Of a DNA stretch of 64,000 nucleotides, positions 48,725-60,100 are shown piece after piece. Source of the stretch: Candidatus Thiodiazotropha sp. CDECU1 (lineage in GTDB: Bacteria > Pseudomonadota > Gammaproteobacteria > Chromatiales > Chromatiaceae); NCBI RefSeq assembly GCF_963455295.1, contig NZ_OY734020.1:248001-312000 (forward strand). Reading direction: 5' to 3'. The translations under genes were made by a program, and so were the position numbers. A model generated the notes under the pieces. The model made no database searches and was not told the DNA's origin. It was given only the letters and a program-made list of their open reading frames with translations. Each line of letters opens with the position of its first letter. Position 1 is the first letter of the stretch.

Positions 48725-50482
48725 ATGTCTAGCATGCCGTCACCTTCCCAGGCAGTAATACAGCAATGGTTGATGCAACTGTGTCGTTTGATCAGTGGTA
48801 TTCAGTCGGCTGTTGTCGTTGCTAAAAACGCTGAGGACAACGCCTGGCGCAGCCTGGCGTGCTGGCCGGAGCATGAGGAGCCGGAAAAAGATCTGTTGAA
48901 GCTTGCCCGGAAGGCGATTGAGACCCGCAGGCGGTTGATCGTTTCCATTGGCAAGCATAGTGTTTCCGGTGCCGATCTGGTTGCCGTACCCCTGGTCTCC
49001 GGGAGTGAGGCAAAGGGTGCTGTCGCCCTGTGTATGAGCGCCCGGGAGGCGCAAAAACAGAAGGCGGCGATGCAGGCGCTACAGTGGAGCCTGCGTTGGT
49101 TGCAGCTGTTGCAGAAACAGGCCGCCGACACTCATCCATTGGGTGGGGAATGGGTTGAGCGCTTAACAGCCGGATCCCTATCCCCAGCGTCGATAGTGGG
49201 ACTCTTCGCCAAGCAGTTCCGTTGCGACAGGGTCACTCTTGCCTTTGGTAATAGACGCCGTCTCGAGATCGTGGCGACAGCTCCACCCATCAAGATCGAA
49301 CGCGAAACCGGGTTGCTGCGCGCCATCAAGGAGGCGATGTTCGAAGCCCTCGATCAACGGAAAATGTTGGCCTATCCAGCCTTGGAGTCATCCGCTGATC
49401 TGCTGCTGCGAAACCAACAATTTCTAGCCGAGGCGGTGGGGCAGGCAACACTCTGCACGATACCGTTGACTGCGGCGGATAGTGCAGTAGGTGCGCTGTT
49501 GCTGGAACGTCATCGGCAACAGCCGTTCACGCAACAGGAGCAGAGGCACTGTCAGCAGGCGGCTGGATTACTCGGTCTGTTGCTGCAGCAGCGGCAATAT
49601 TGTGAGCGGTCTCTGTTTCGCTTGATGGGGGAGCGATTACGCAAGCGATTGGAGTCCTGGCTGGGTCCGCAGGGCCTGTGGCTGAAATTGGGTCTGCCGG
49701 GTCTGGCCTTGATTCTCTTGATGTCGGCATTGATCGAGGGAGACTACCATATCGAAGCGCGGGCAAACCTGGAGGGGCGGATACAGCGCGTTATAACCGC
49801 GCCGTTCGACGGTTATCTACATGAGGCCTCCGCCAAGGCGGGCGATGTCGTGGCGGAGGGGACCTTGCTGTGTCAGTTGGATGACAAGGAGCTGCAGCTG
49901 GAGCAGGCGAAGTGGCAAACCGAACTGGCAAAGCTGCAGCATGAGCAGCGCGAGGCGTTGGCGACCCATGAGCGGAGCAAGATTGCGGTGCTGCAGGCGA
50001 AAACGGATCAGGCCCAGGCGGAGCTTGATCGGGTGGAAATGAAACTTGCGATGAGTCGTATCAAGGCGCCTTTGCATGGCGTCATTGTCAGCGGAGATCT
50101 CAGTCAGTCCCTCGGTGTCCCCCTGAAGCGGGGTGAGGAGTTATTCAAGATCGCACCCCTCGAAAGCTACCGCGTCATCCTGCAGGTGGATGAGTTGGAT
50201 ATCGGTGCCGTGGATGTCGGTCAGTCGGGTAATTTGCGTCTTGCCGGTTATCCCCATCTGGTACACCCATTTCATGTGAAGCGTATCCTGCCGCTTTCGA
50301 CAGCCGCTGAGGGGAGTTATCTGTTCACCTTGGAAGCGGAACTGCAGAAGGTGAGCGAACAGCTGAGACCGGGGCTTCAGGGTGTGGCGAAAATCGATGC
50401 GGGCAAGCGTAGCCTGCTGTGGCTTGCCGGTCACCGTTTGAGCGATTGGCTGCGATTGCAGCTTTGGCGCTGGTGGGGTTGA
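48725..50482 (+). CDS. GAF-domain HlyD-type membrane-fusion protein
   Basis: 585 residues, AAAGGAA before the start. The N-terminal 320 residues look cytoplasmic and contain GAF-like folds (about 20-140 and 155-310, for example AEAVGQATLCTIPLTAADSAVGALLLER). A single transmembrane helix follows (about 325-345, LGLPGLALILLMSAL). The periplasmic HlyD part starts with ITAPFDGYLHEASAKAGDVVAEG (lipoyl half), then a coiled coil (about 390-440), the second lipoyl half (SRIKAPLHGVIVSGDLSQ) and a beta-barrel. A sensory GAF in front of an adaptor suggests ligand-gated export. Its stop overlaps the next gene by one base. Confidence 0.85.
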   Translation: MSSMPSPSQAVIQQWLMQLCRLISGIQSAVVVAKNAEDNAWRSLACWPEHEEPEKDLLKLARKAIETRRRLIVSIGKHSVSGADLVAVPLVSGSEAKGAVALCMSAREAQKQKAAMQALQWSLRWLQLLQKQAADTHPLGGEWVERLTAGSLSPASIVGLFAKQFRCDRVTLAFGNRRRLEIVATAPPIKIERETGLLRAIKEAMFEALDQRKMLAYPALESSADLLLRNQQFLAEAVGQATLCTIPLTAADSAVGALLLERHRQQPFTQQEQRHCQQAAGLLGLLLQQRQYCERSLFRLMGERLRKRLESWLGPQGLWLKLGLPGLALILLMSALIEGDYHIEARANLEGRIQRVITAPFDGYLHEASAKAGDVVAEGTLLCQLDDKELQLEQAKWQTELAKLQHEQREALATHERSKIAVLQAKTDQAQAELDRVEMKLAMSRIKAPLHGVIVSGDLSQSLGVPLKRGEELFKIAPLESYRVILQVDELDIGAVDVGQSGNLRLAGYPHLVHPFHVKRILPLSTAAEGSYLFTLEAELQKVSEQLRPGLQGVAKIDAGKRSLLWLAGHRLSDWLRLQLWRWWG

Positions 50483-52602
50483 TGGAGAGCCTGTGGCAGA
50501 GGATTGCCGGGGCCCGCCCCCGTCTCAATCCGCAGATCGTGATCCGCCGGCAGCTCTACCGGAACGAGCTCTGGTATCTGCTGCAGGATCCGATCAGCGA
50601 GCGCCATTTCCGTCTCACACCAGGGGCTTATCAACTGATAAGCCGGTTTGACGGCGAGCAGACCCTCGAGGCGATCTGGAAACATGCCCAACAACATATG
50701 CGGCAGCCGCCTGAGCTGGAGGGCTTCATCCGTTTACTGATGCAGCTTAAGGGGGGTGGAGCCCTTATGGAGAGCGCGGAGAGTGATGGGTTGAAGCTAC
50801 TCGAACGCCGTAAACAGCCGCGCCAATGGCTGCGACAGCTGCGCAACCCACTCTCACTACGGATCCCCTTGTGGGACCCCGACAATGTGCTGAACCGAGT
50901 GATGCCGATGGTGCGGCCATTGTTCAGTCGATTCGGTATGGGTTTGTGGCTGTTGACAGTACTGAGTGGGCTGCTTCAGGCGGCGCTGCATTGGCAGTCG
51001 ATCGCCGGAAACGTCACCAGTCAATTGCTCTCAGCGGACAATCTGCTGTTGATGGGGATTGTCTATCTGCTGATGAAGCTGTTCCACGAGGCGGCTCACG
51101 GGTTTGCCACCAAGCACTGGGGGGGAGAAGTGCATCAGGTGGGGGTGCTGCTGCTTGCCCTCATCCCCATGCCCTTCGTGGATGCCTCCGCTGCCAACGG
51201 GTTCAGTGAGCGGCGGGCGCGGATTGCGGTCGGCGCCGCGGGAATCATGGCGGAACTTTTTCTAGCCAGCCTGGGGCTTTGGTTGTGGTTGGCCACCGGG
51301 CCCGGCTGGGTCAATGCGGCTGCCTACAACATGATGCTGATCGGTGGACTGTCGACGCTGCTTGTAAACGGCAATCCACTACTCAGATTCGATGGTTACT
51401 ATGTATTTGCCGACCTGATCGATATCCCCAACCTCAGTAGCCGCGCCAATCGCTATCTCGGTTATCTGTTGCAGCACTATCTGTTCGCTGTGGAAGATGC
51501 GGATTCACCGGCACAGAGTGACTGGGAGCGTGGATGGTTCATCTCCTACGGCATAACTGCTTTCCTCTATCGGCTCTTCATCCTTATCACGATCATGCTG
51601 TTCGTGGCGGAGCGCTATCCGCTGGTGGGTCAGGGAATCGCGCTTTGGGCGCTGGTCGGGATGGTAATAGTGCCACTGGCCAGGCAGCTTAAATTCCTCT
51701 TCACCAGCCAAAGGCTTGCCGAGCGGCGAAAACGGGCTGTGCTGAGTAGCGCATCGATCATCGGGTTGCTTTCAATCATGTTGTTTATCATCCCCGCCCC
51801 TTATGCCACCCATGCAGAGGGTGTCGTACTCCCGCCGGACGGCTCGGAAGTACGTGCAGGGACGCAAGGAGAGGTCATTGAATTACTGGCGTTGCCAGAC
51901 AGTTACGTCATAGCCGATCAATCCCTGGTGGCACTTGAAGATCCATTTCTCGAGACCGATTTGAAACGCCTGGCCGGTCGTCTCCGCGAGCTCCAGGCTG
52001 AGTATGAGGCCCTGGTCAGCGACCGGGAAACGGTAAGGGCGGAGATGGTGTCGGACGAGATGGGACTGGTTGAGGCAGAGCTTGCCCAAAAGCAGACACT
52101 GGCAGCAGGTCTCACACTCCGCAGCCCTGCTGCAGGTACCTTTCTGGTTCAGCAGCCTGGAGACCTGCCCGGCCTGTTTCTCCATCAGGGTGATCTCATC
52201 GGTTATGTGTTCGATAACCGTCAGGCAGAGCTCAGGGTGGCTGTTTCGCAGGAGGCTGTGGGTCTGGTGCGTCACGCCACTGAGACGATCGAGGCGCGTT
52301 ACGCCAACAGGCCTGGTGAGTTAGTGCCGGTTAAGCGGGTCAGGGAGATCCCCGAATCCCGGCAGCGTCTACCCAGCCCCGCGCTGGGCAGCCTCGGGGG
52401 CGGTGAATTCACCCTACACCCAGAGGATAGGGACGGCACGCGTCCCCTGGAGGCGGTGTTTGAAATGCGACTGCAGCTCGAACAGCCGGTTACACGCTTG
52501 GGTGAGCGCATCATTGTCCGCTTCGAACATCGACCGCGGCCTTTGGGATGGCAATGGTATCGATCGTTGCGCCAGCTGTTTCTCAAACGATTCAATCTTT
52601 GA
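50482..52602 (+). CDS. PqqD-like/M50 metallopeptidase/HlyD membrane protein
   Basis: 706 residues from ATG 50482, overlapping the upstream stop (TGATG). A PqqD-like winged domain opens the protein (about 20-105, ERHFRLTPGAYQLISRFDG). A multispan membrane region contains the site-2-protease signature: HEAAH at 202-206 (catalytic Glu203) and Asp304 in NPLLRFDGYY as third zinc ligand. More helices follow, then a HlyD-like periplasmic segment (about 455-690, with EGVVLPPDGSEVRAG and LRSPAAGTFLV). The joining of peptidase and adaptor in one chain resembles exporters of peptides and bacteriocin-like products. Here it neighbours a giant surface protein that could be its substrate. Confidence 0.85.
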   Translation: MESLWQRIAGARPRLNPQIVIRRQLYRNELWYLLQDPISERHFRLTPGAYQLISRFDGEQTLEAIWKHAQQHMRQPPELEGFIRLLMQLKGGGALMESAESDGLKLLERRKQPRQWLRQLRNPLSLRIPLWDPDNVLNRVMPMVRPLFSRFGMGLWLLTVLSGLLQAALHWQSIAGNVTSQLLSADNLLLMGIVYLLMKLFHEAAHGFATKHWGGEVHQVGVLLLALIPMPFVDASAANGFSERRARIAVGAAGIMAELFLASLGLWLWLATGPGWVNAAAYNMMLIGGLSTLLVNGNPLLRFDGYYVFADLIDIPNLSSRANRYLGYLLQHYLFAVEDADSPAQSDWERGWFISYGITAFLYRLFILITIMLFVAERYPLVGQGIALWALVGMVIVPLARQLKFLFTSQRLAERRKRAVLSSASIIGLLSIMLFIIPAPYATHAEGVVLPPDGSEVRAGTQGEVIELLALPDSYVIADQSLVALEDPFLETDLKRLAGRLRELQAEYEALVSDRETVRAEMVSDEMGLVEAELAQKQTLAAGLTLRSPAAGTFLVQQPGDLPGLFLHQGDLIGYVFDNRQAELRVAVSQEAVGLVRHATETIEARYANRPGELVPVKRVREIPESRQRLPSPALGSLGGGEFTLHPEDRDGTRPLEAVFEMRLQLEQPVTRLGERIIVRFEHRPRPLGWQWYRSLRQLFLKRFNL

Positions 52603-52911
52603 GCTGCGGTGCCTAGTCACAATGCTGCGGATCAACAGCAGCCTGTGCCTCCCATTGTCATCTACCCACAAATCACGACATGCATGCCAAATATCCCGTT
52701 ATCACGATAGCGCATCTGGATGGATTAGGAATATCGATCACAAAGTGTTAAATCTGAAGGGAATATCACGTTTTTCTTATTAAGAAATCGCGCTCAAGGC
52801 CGAGTATATGCTTACTGAATATTTCTTGGAATGGGAATAAGAATCACTTGAAAAAACCATTCTGAAGCTTTTTACGGCAGCGTTGGCTACAGAGAGTAAG
52901 AGAAAAACGAC
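52603..52911. other. Spacer between M50 gene and HlyD-SPOR gene
   Basis: About 309 bp of AT-rich sequence on the 3' side with no gene. It probably holds a promoter for the last three cassette genes. No unambiguous -35/-10 pair or terminator was identified. Confidence 0.35.
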
Positions 52912-54102
52912 ATGCGAAAAATTCATCTTCTTTTAGGGGTGCTTTCGTGCCTTTTTTCTTCTTCGATGATTGCACAGGGAACTGAGACCCTGGATGGTGT
53001 CATAGAACCTTTCATGACAGTGGAACTCAGCTCGCGCATCGATGGTATTCTCGAGGCGGTTTCCGTTGACGTTGGGGATAGCATTGTCAGGAACCAGGTG
53101 GTTGCCAAGCTCGAGTCGGAGGTCGAACAGGCCGCCCTGGAATATGCCCGCGCCAAGGCTTCGATCGACAGTGATGTGCGCCTGCAGGAGGTCAGTCTTG
53201 CCTATGGCCGGCGTCAATTGAACCGGATCAAGGAACTGCATGAAAAGAAGCTCTCCTCTTTTCAGGATTACGACAAGGTCGATACCGAAACCCGGCTCAC
53301 CCGTTACAAACTTGCCCAGGCCAAAGAGATCAAATATTTGGCGGAACTCGACCTGAAGCAGGCCGAGGCACTCTACAATCGCCATACCATTCGCAGCCCC
53401 ATCGACGGCATCGTGGTTGATCGCTATCTCAATCCAGGGGAGTCGGTGGAGGAGCGTCCCATCGTCAAGATCGCCCAGGTCAACCCATTGCGGGTAGAGG
53501 TCGTCGCGCCGGTCTCCCTGTTGGGCAAGATCAAACTCGGCCAACTCGCCATGGTGAGTCCGGAAAAGCCCGTCGGTGGTAGCCATCAGGCGGTGGTGAA
53601 GATTGTCGATCCGATACTCGATGCAGCCAGCGGCACCTTTCGTATCCGCCTTGAGATACCCAATGAGAATTCCAAGCTCACCAGTGGTTTGAGATGCCAA
53701 GTGCGTTTTCTCGACAAAATGGTTCAACGGCAACCGGCATTACCCAAGGTTGAAAAAGAGGCTCCTGCCCGGATGCAACAGGCCGATGAGGAGACGGCAG
53801 TGTCGGCGAACAACTCGGACGACGCTGTCGTTTCACAACCACTCAACCCAGCTGTGAATACAATTAGAGCATCCAACCCCTATTTCCTGATTGTGACCAA
53901 TGATTCCCATTTACCACTGCGCAAAGCCGAGCATCAGGCGGCGGTACTCAACCAAAAAGGTCTCAAGGATACCTGGGTCATACCTAAGGGGTCGCTGAAG
54001 GGACACATCTCTCTCGGCTACTTCAACAACCGCAGAATTGCGGATAACTATTATAAGAAACTCACGGAGATGGGTATTGATGCGAGGATCATCGAACAAT
54101 GA
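52912..54102 (+). CDS. HlyD-type periplasmic adaptor with C-terminal SPOR domain
   Basis: 396 residues. A signal peptide ends near SSMIAQ. The adaptor core includes a lipoyl half (VELSSRIDGILEAVSVDVGD), a coiled-coil hairpin (about 75-145), the second half (HTIRSPIDGIVVDRYLNPGESV) and a beta-barrel to about 265. After a linker (about 270-320) a SPOR-type fold closes the protein (NPYFLIVTNDSHLP ... SLGYFNNRRIADNYYKKL ... GIDARII). SPOR domains bind denuded peptidoglycan at division sites, so the adaptor may be placed in the wall. No RND pump or ABC partner is adjacent. The stop overlaps the giant adhesin start by four bases. Confidence 0.87.
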   Translation: MRKIHLLLGVLSCLFSSSMIAQGTETLDGVIEPFMTVELSSRIDGILEAVSVDVGDSIVRNQVVAKLESEVEQAALEYARAKASIDSDVRLQEVSLAYGRRQLNRIKELHEKKLSSFQDYDKVDTETRLTRYKLAQAKEIKYLAELDLKQAEALYNRHTIRSPIDGIVVDRYLNPGESVEERPIVKIAQVNPLRVEVVAPVSLLGKIKLGQLAMVSPEKPVGGSHQAVVKIVDPILDAASGTFRIRLEIPNENSKLTSGLRCQVRFLDKMVQRQPALPKVEKEAPARMQQADEETAVSANNSDDAVVSQPLNPAVNTIRASNPYFLIVTNDSHLPLRKAEHQAAVLNQKGLKDTWVIPKGSLKGHISLGYFNNRRIADNYYKKLTEMGIDARIIEQ

Positions 54103-57100
54103 AGCGGCATCGGTCAAGGAGACCGGATAGGCTGATTTTCGAGGAACTGGAGCCGCGAATTCTGCTCTCGGCCGACCTTGCGGGTGTCGCCTTAGATCTG
54201 TCGCCGAACGATGTCGAATCCACTGATGATGAATCAGACCTGCAGACCATAGTTGCCGCGTTGCAGAGCAACCCCACCGGCGATGCAGGGGAAACCGATG
54301 GTTCCAGCCTTGAACTTGTAATCGTCGACCCGGCAATACCGGATTACCAGTCAATGGTGGATGACCTGATCAGTCGCAACGGTGAGGGGCACAGCTACGC
54401 CATCGTGGTGCTCGATATGGAAAGCAGCGGCATCGATCAGCTTAATGAAACGCTCAGTAATTATCGCAACCTCGATGCAATGCATCTCATCACCCATGGT
54501 GGTGACGGTGCCATACAGATCGGTAAAGACACCATTGATCATGAAACATTGAATCAGAAAGCCGACGAGTTGCGTACATGGAGTGACGCTTTCACCAGCG
54601 ATGCGGATATTCTGATCTATGGTTGTAATGTCGCCGCTACAGCTGAGGGTGTGCAGTTGCTTTCAACCCTGGCTCAACTGACCGGAACCGATATTGCTGC
54701 TTCCGACGATCTAACTGGAGATGTGCAGCAAAATGGTGATTGGGATTTGGAATTCACCAGCGGCAACATCGAGAGCGGCTTGGCACTGAGTGCTGGATTG
54801 CAACAGAACTTCCATCACACATTGGACATCACCACAGGCTTGCAGGGCCACTGGGCTTTTGATGCCAATGCTGCAGATTCGAGTGGTAACAACTATCACG
54901 GAACGCTAACCAATGGAGCCGCGATAGACACCAATGTTGCTACAAACATTGTCGGTGGAGGTAAATTGTCAGTCGATGGCATCAACGACTATGCCGATTT
55001 ATCGAGTCATATTGCCGGTTTTTCAGGATTAGGCCAGGGGACGGTAGCTGCCTGGGTCAATACGACCAGCTCGGCCGCTCAGTACATCTTCTCGATTTAT
55101 GACCGTTCGCTTTCGAGTGATGCCAACATTGGCATGATCAATGGCGAGTTTTATTACTATGCGCAGAATTGGGGTGAAGGCATTCTGCTGAATGTTCAAG
55201 CAAATACGCCCATAAACGACGGTGCCTGGCATCATGTGGCTGTCACCGTCGATGGCAGCGGCAACAGTCTCTATGTTGATGGTGTGCAGATGACGGGTGC
55301 GGCCATAACCTATCTCAACGGCACCTCGGCTACTTCGGCATTCTTTAACGATGTCGATTTCATCGATGACATGCAGATTGGGTCTATCGATGACACTATG
55401 ACGGGAATCGTCAATCCAACCAACGGATTTATTGACGAGGTAAGGGTATATGATCGCGCCTTGACCGCGGCCGACATGGCAGAGCTGGCAAATTTGGCGC
55501 CAACCATTGACAGCGCCAGTATGACCCTGTCGGAAGGTGAGACCGTCACTCTGACAGCTGCCGATTTCACTGTTACCGATCCGGATGATACGGCTTTTAC
55601 TTATACCGTGAGCAGTGTAACAGACGGCTATTTCCAACTGAGCAGTAATCCCGGCACGTCTATATCAACCTTCACCAGCGCAAATCTGACAGCAGGTGTG
55701 GTGCAGTTTGTGGATGATGGTGACGAGGTTGCACCCAGTTTCAGCGTTACCGTGAATGATGGCTTCATCGATTCCAATACGTTGGTGGCAACCGTCAACT
55801 ATACGGCCATGAATGATGCCCCGGTCAATACCCTACCGGCTTCGGTATCGACAAACGAGGATACGACTGTCAATTTCAGCGGTGTCAATCAGATCCAGAT
55901 CAGCGACGCGGATCATGCTGGCGGTACTTTGCAGGTAGCGCTCAATGTGGACACCGGTGGTCTGCTGACATTTGGTGATACCACTGGTCTGATCTTCTCC
56001 ACAGGCGATGGCACGGATGACGCCAATATGGTTTTTACCGGCACCCTGGCGGAGATCAATGCAGCCCTGTTGACATTGAGCTTTACCCCCACAACCGATT
56101 TTAACGGCAATGTAAATCTAACTGTCACCACCAACGATCGTGGTAACAGTGGCAGCGATCCTGGCTTGACCGGTGATGCCGGAAGCGAACAGGACAGTGA
56201 CAGCATTACCCTCACCGTAAACCCGGTCAATGATGATCCTATTGCCACTGCCGACAGCATCAGCGTGGCTGAGGGCGGTACTGCCACCACCCTGGTGGGA
56301 GGTTCCACCACGGTGCTGAATAACGACACAGGCCTCGGTGATACCCCGGTGACCGTCTCACTGGTCACCGATGTGACCAACGGCACTCTGACGTTGAATG
56401 GCGACGGCACCTTCAGCTACACCCACAATGGAAGTGAAATCTTCACCGACTCATTCACCTACCGTGTTACTGACAACGACGGTCAGACCAGCGACGCCAC
56501 GGTAACGATCAATATCACCCCGGTGAGCGATACTACGCCGGTTGCCAACATCGACAGCATCAGCGTAGCCGAGGGTGGAACCGCCACTACCCTGGTGGGA
56601 GGTTCCACCACGGTGCTGAATAACGACACCGGTCTGAATGACACCCCAGTGACGGTGAGTCTGGTCACTGATGTTAGCAATGGTACCCTGACGTTGAATG
56701 GCGACGGCACCTTCAGCTACACCCACAATGGAAGTGAAATCTTCACCGACTCATTCACCTACCGTGTTACTGACAACGACGGTCAGACCAGCGACGCCAC
56801 GGTAACGATCAATATCACCCCGGTGAGCGATACTACGCCGGTTGCCAACATCGACAGCATCAGCGTAGCCGAGGGTGGAACCGCCACTACCCTGGTGGGA
56901 GGTTCCACCACGGTGCTGAATAACGACACCGGTCTGAATGACACCCCAGTGACGGTGAGTCTGATCACCGATGTGACCAACGGCACTCTGACGTTGAATG
57001 GCGATGGCACCTTCAGCTACACCCACAACGGCTCGGAAAACTTTACCGACAACTTCACCTACCGTGTTACTGACAACGACGGCCAGACCAGCGACGCCAC

Positions 57101-60100
57101 GGTAACGATCAATATCACCCCGGTGAGCGATACTACGCCGGTTGCCAACATCGACAGCATCAGCGTAGCCGAGGGTGGAACCGCCACTACCCTGGTGGGA
57201 GGTTCCACCACGGTGCTGAATAACGACACCGGTCTGAATGACACCCCAGTGACGGTGAGTCTGGTCACTGATGTTAGCAATGGTACCCTGACGTTGAATG
57301 GCGACGGCACCTTCAGCTACACCCACAATGGAAGTGAAATCTTCACCGACTCATTCACCTACCGTGTTACTGACAACGACGGTCAGACCAGCGACGCCAC
57401 GGTAACGATCAATATCACCCCGGTGAGCGATACTACGCCGGTTGCCAACATCGACAGCATCAGCGTAGCCGAGGGTGGAACCGCCACTACCCTGGTGGGA
57501 GGTTCCACCACGGTGCTGAATAACGACACCGGTCTGAATGACACCCCAGTGACGGTGAGTCTGGTCACTGATGTTAGCAATGGTACCCTGACGTTGAATG
57601 GCGACGGTACCTTTTCATATACCCACAGTGGTTCGGAGAATTTCACCGACAACTTCACCTACCGTGTGACCGATAACGACGGCCAGACCAGCGACGCCAC
57701 GGTAACGATCAATATCACCCCGGTGAGCGATACTACGCCGGTTGCCAACATCGACAGCATCAGCCTTGCAGAAGGCGGCACTGCCACCACTCTTGTCGGT
57801 GGTTCTACAACCGTCCTCGACAACGACGCCGGTCTGAGCGATACCCCAGTGACGGTGAGTCTGATCACCGATGTGACCAACGGCACTCTGACGTTGAATG
57901 GCGATGGCACCTTCAGCTACACCCACAACGGCTCGGAAAACTTTACCGACAACTTCACCTACCGTGTTACTGACAACGACGGTCAGACCAGCGACGCCAC
58001 GGTGACGATCAATATCACCCCGGTGAGCGATACTACGCCAACCGCCACTGCCGACAGCATCAGCCTTGCAGAAGGCGGCACTGCCACCACTCTTGTCGGT
58101 GGTTCTACAACCGTCCTCAACAACGACGCCGGTCTGAGCGATACCCCAGTGACGGTGAGTCTGGTCACCGATGTGACCAACGGCACTCTGACGTTGAATG
58201 GCGACGGCACCTTCAGCTACACCCACAACGGCTCGGAAAACTTTACCGACAACTTCACCTACCGTGTTACTGACAACGACGGTCAGACCAGCGACGCCAC
58301 GGTGACGATCAATATCACCCCGGTGAGCGATACTACGCCAACCGCCACTGCCGACAGCATCAGCCTTGCAGAAGGCGGCACTGCCACCACTCTTGTCGGT
58401 GGTTCTACAACCGTCCTCAACAACGACGCCGGTCTGAGCGATACCCCAGTGACGGTGAGTCTGATCACCGATGTGACCAACGGCACTCTGACGTTGAATG
58501 GCGACGGCACCTTCAGCTACACCCACAACGGTAGTGAGAACTTTACCGACAGCTTCACCTATCGTGTTACCGACAATGATGGTCAGTCGTCGGTTGCAAT
58601 GGTCAATATCAATATTGACTCAGTCAACACTTCTCCAGTGGCTTCGGATATCAATATCAGCGTGACCGAGGACAGTGTCTACACGGGAGTACTTCCAGCA
58701 GCCAGTGATGGCGATGGGGATGGTGTTACCTACCGCCTGGAAAACGAACCTGCTCACGGTAGTGTTACGGTCCATGAGAATGGTAGATTCAGTTATGCTC
58801 CCGATGCCAACTTTTATGGTGCCGACAGTTTTGTTTACAGCGTAAGAGATGGCAATGGTGGAGCAAACAGCTACTTGGTAGAGATAGATGTTGTACCGGT
58901 AAACGATGCTCCAAGCATTATCAGTCAGAGTGATTCCGAGTCTGTTTTACTCTCGTTGCAAGAAAATAGCTCGGACGTGACGACGGTTAACGCCAATGAT
59001 CCTGATAACGATACCCTCTCATTCTCAATTGTGGGGGGCAGTGATCTGGGCTTATTCAGTATCGATAACCTGAGTGGAGAGCTGGTATTCAATGTGGCAC
59101 CGGATAGAGAGAATCCATTAGATTCTAACCAAGATAATCGCTATCAAGTTGAGATTTTGGTTGCAGACGGAAACGGCGGGGCCGACCGTCAGATCTTTAC
59201 GGTAGAGGTCAGGGATGTGGATGAGTTCGATGTCGGTCTGTTGATGGATATTGAGGATGCGCCCGATGTTATCCCCATTTCCGGCTCGATCGAAGATGAA
59301 GTCGGCATCACAGTCTGGGCTGAAGATCCGGATAGTGGAAACAACCGCATCTCCTATAGTCTGGATGGGGATGCTGGGGGACTCTTTGCCATCAATCCGT
59401 CCACCGGGGTCATTACCTTGGTGTCGGATTTGGAGAGCCAGGATGGGTCACAGTTTGAGGTTACGGTGCGCGCCACAAGTGAAGACGGATCCTTCTCTCT
59501 TCAAACCTTCAATATTGCTCTGATCAGGGCGGTCGAAGGGCCGGCTGATCCTGAAGAGCCCTTTCTGGATGAGGTTATTTTTGATCTCGGTCCAGAACAA
59601 CCGATAGCACCTGATGTGCCAGCAGCCACACTGAGCGAGCAGGATAGAGAGCAGGTACCTATACTCACAGCTGTCGAAGCCATGGATGAGATCAGGCAGG
59701 CGGATGAATCCTTGTTACAAACCGCAGGGGAAGACCCGGTCTCGAGTTTTGCTGAGCCTGAACGGCATGCTTTCAAACAACTGTCATCGTCGTTATTTGG
59801 CACGGATAATAGAAATGCCAACGGTTTTGATTTTGTGGAGGCAAGGCTTACACCCACACCGGTTTCACCTGATGAACTGCCACAGTTCAATACTCAGAGC
59901 AGCGAATTGATTGAGGTGCCGGAGACGATCTGGTACCTCCTCGACACCATGGGTCAGGAGATGTCGGACCATCGGGATGAACAGTCCTCGAGCGATGGTA
60001 TCGTGCTGCAGTCGGCGGCACTGGGCACCCTCACCCTTTCGGCTGGTTATGTGGCCTGGTTGTTGCGTGCTGGTGTGCTTTCGGCCAGCCTGCTCTCATC

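Noticed and set aside
57615-58526. Long open frames on the reverse strand across the adhesin repeats (303 codons and shorter copies)
   Set aside because: They recur every 300 bp as antisense images of the coding repeats, have no ribosome site pattern and no family resemblance.
56221-58620. Regular repeats considered as a CRISPR-like array
   Set aside because: The period is 300 bp with no unique spacers, and the repeats are in-frame protein coding.
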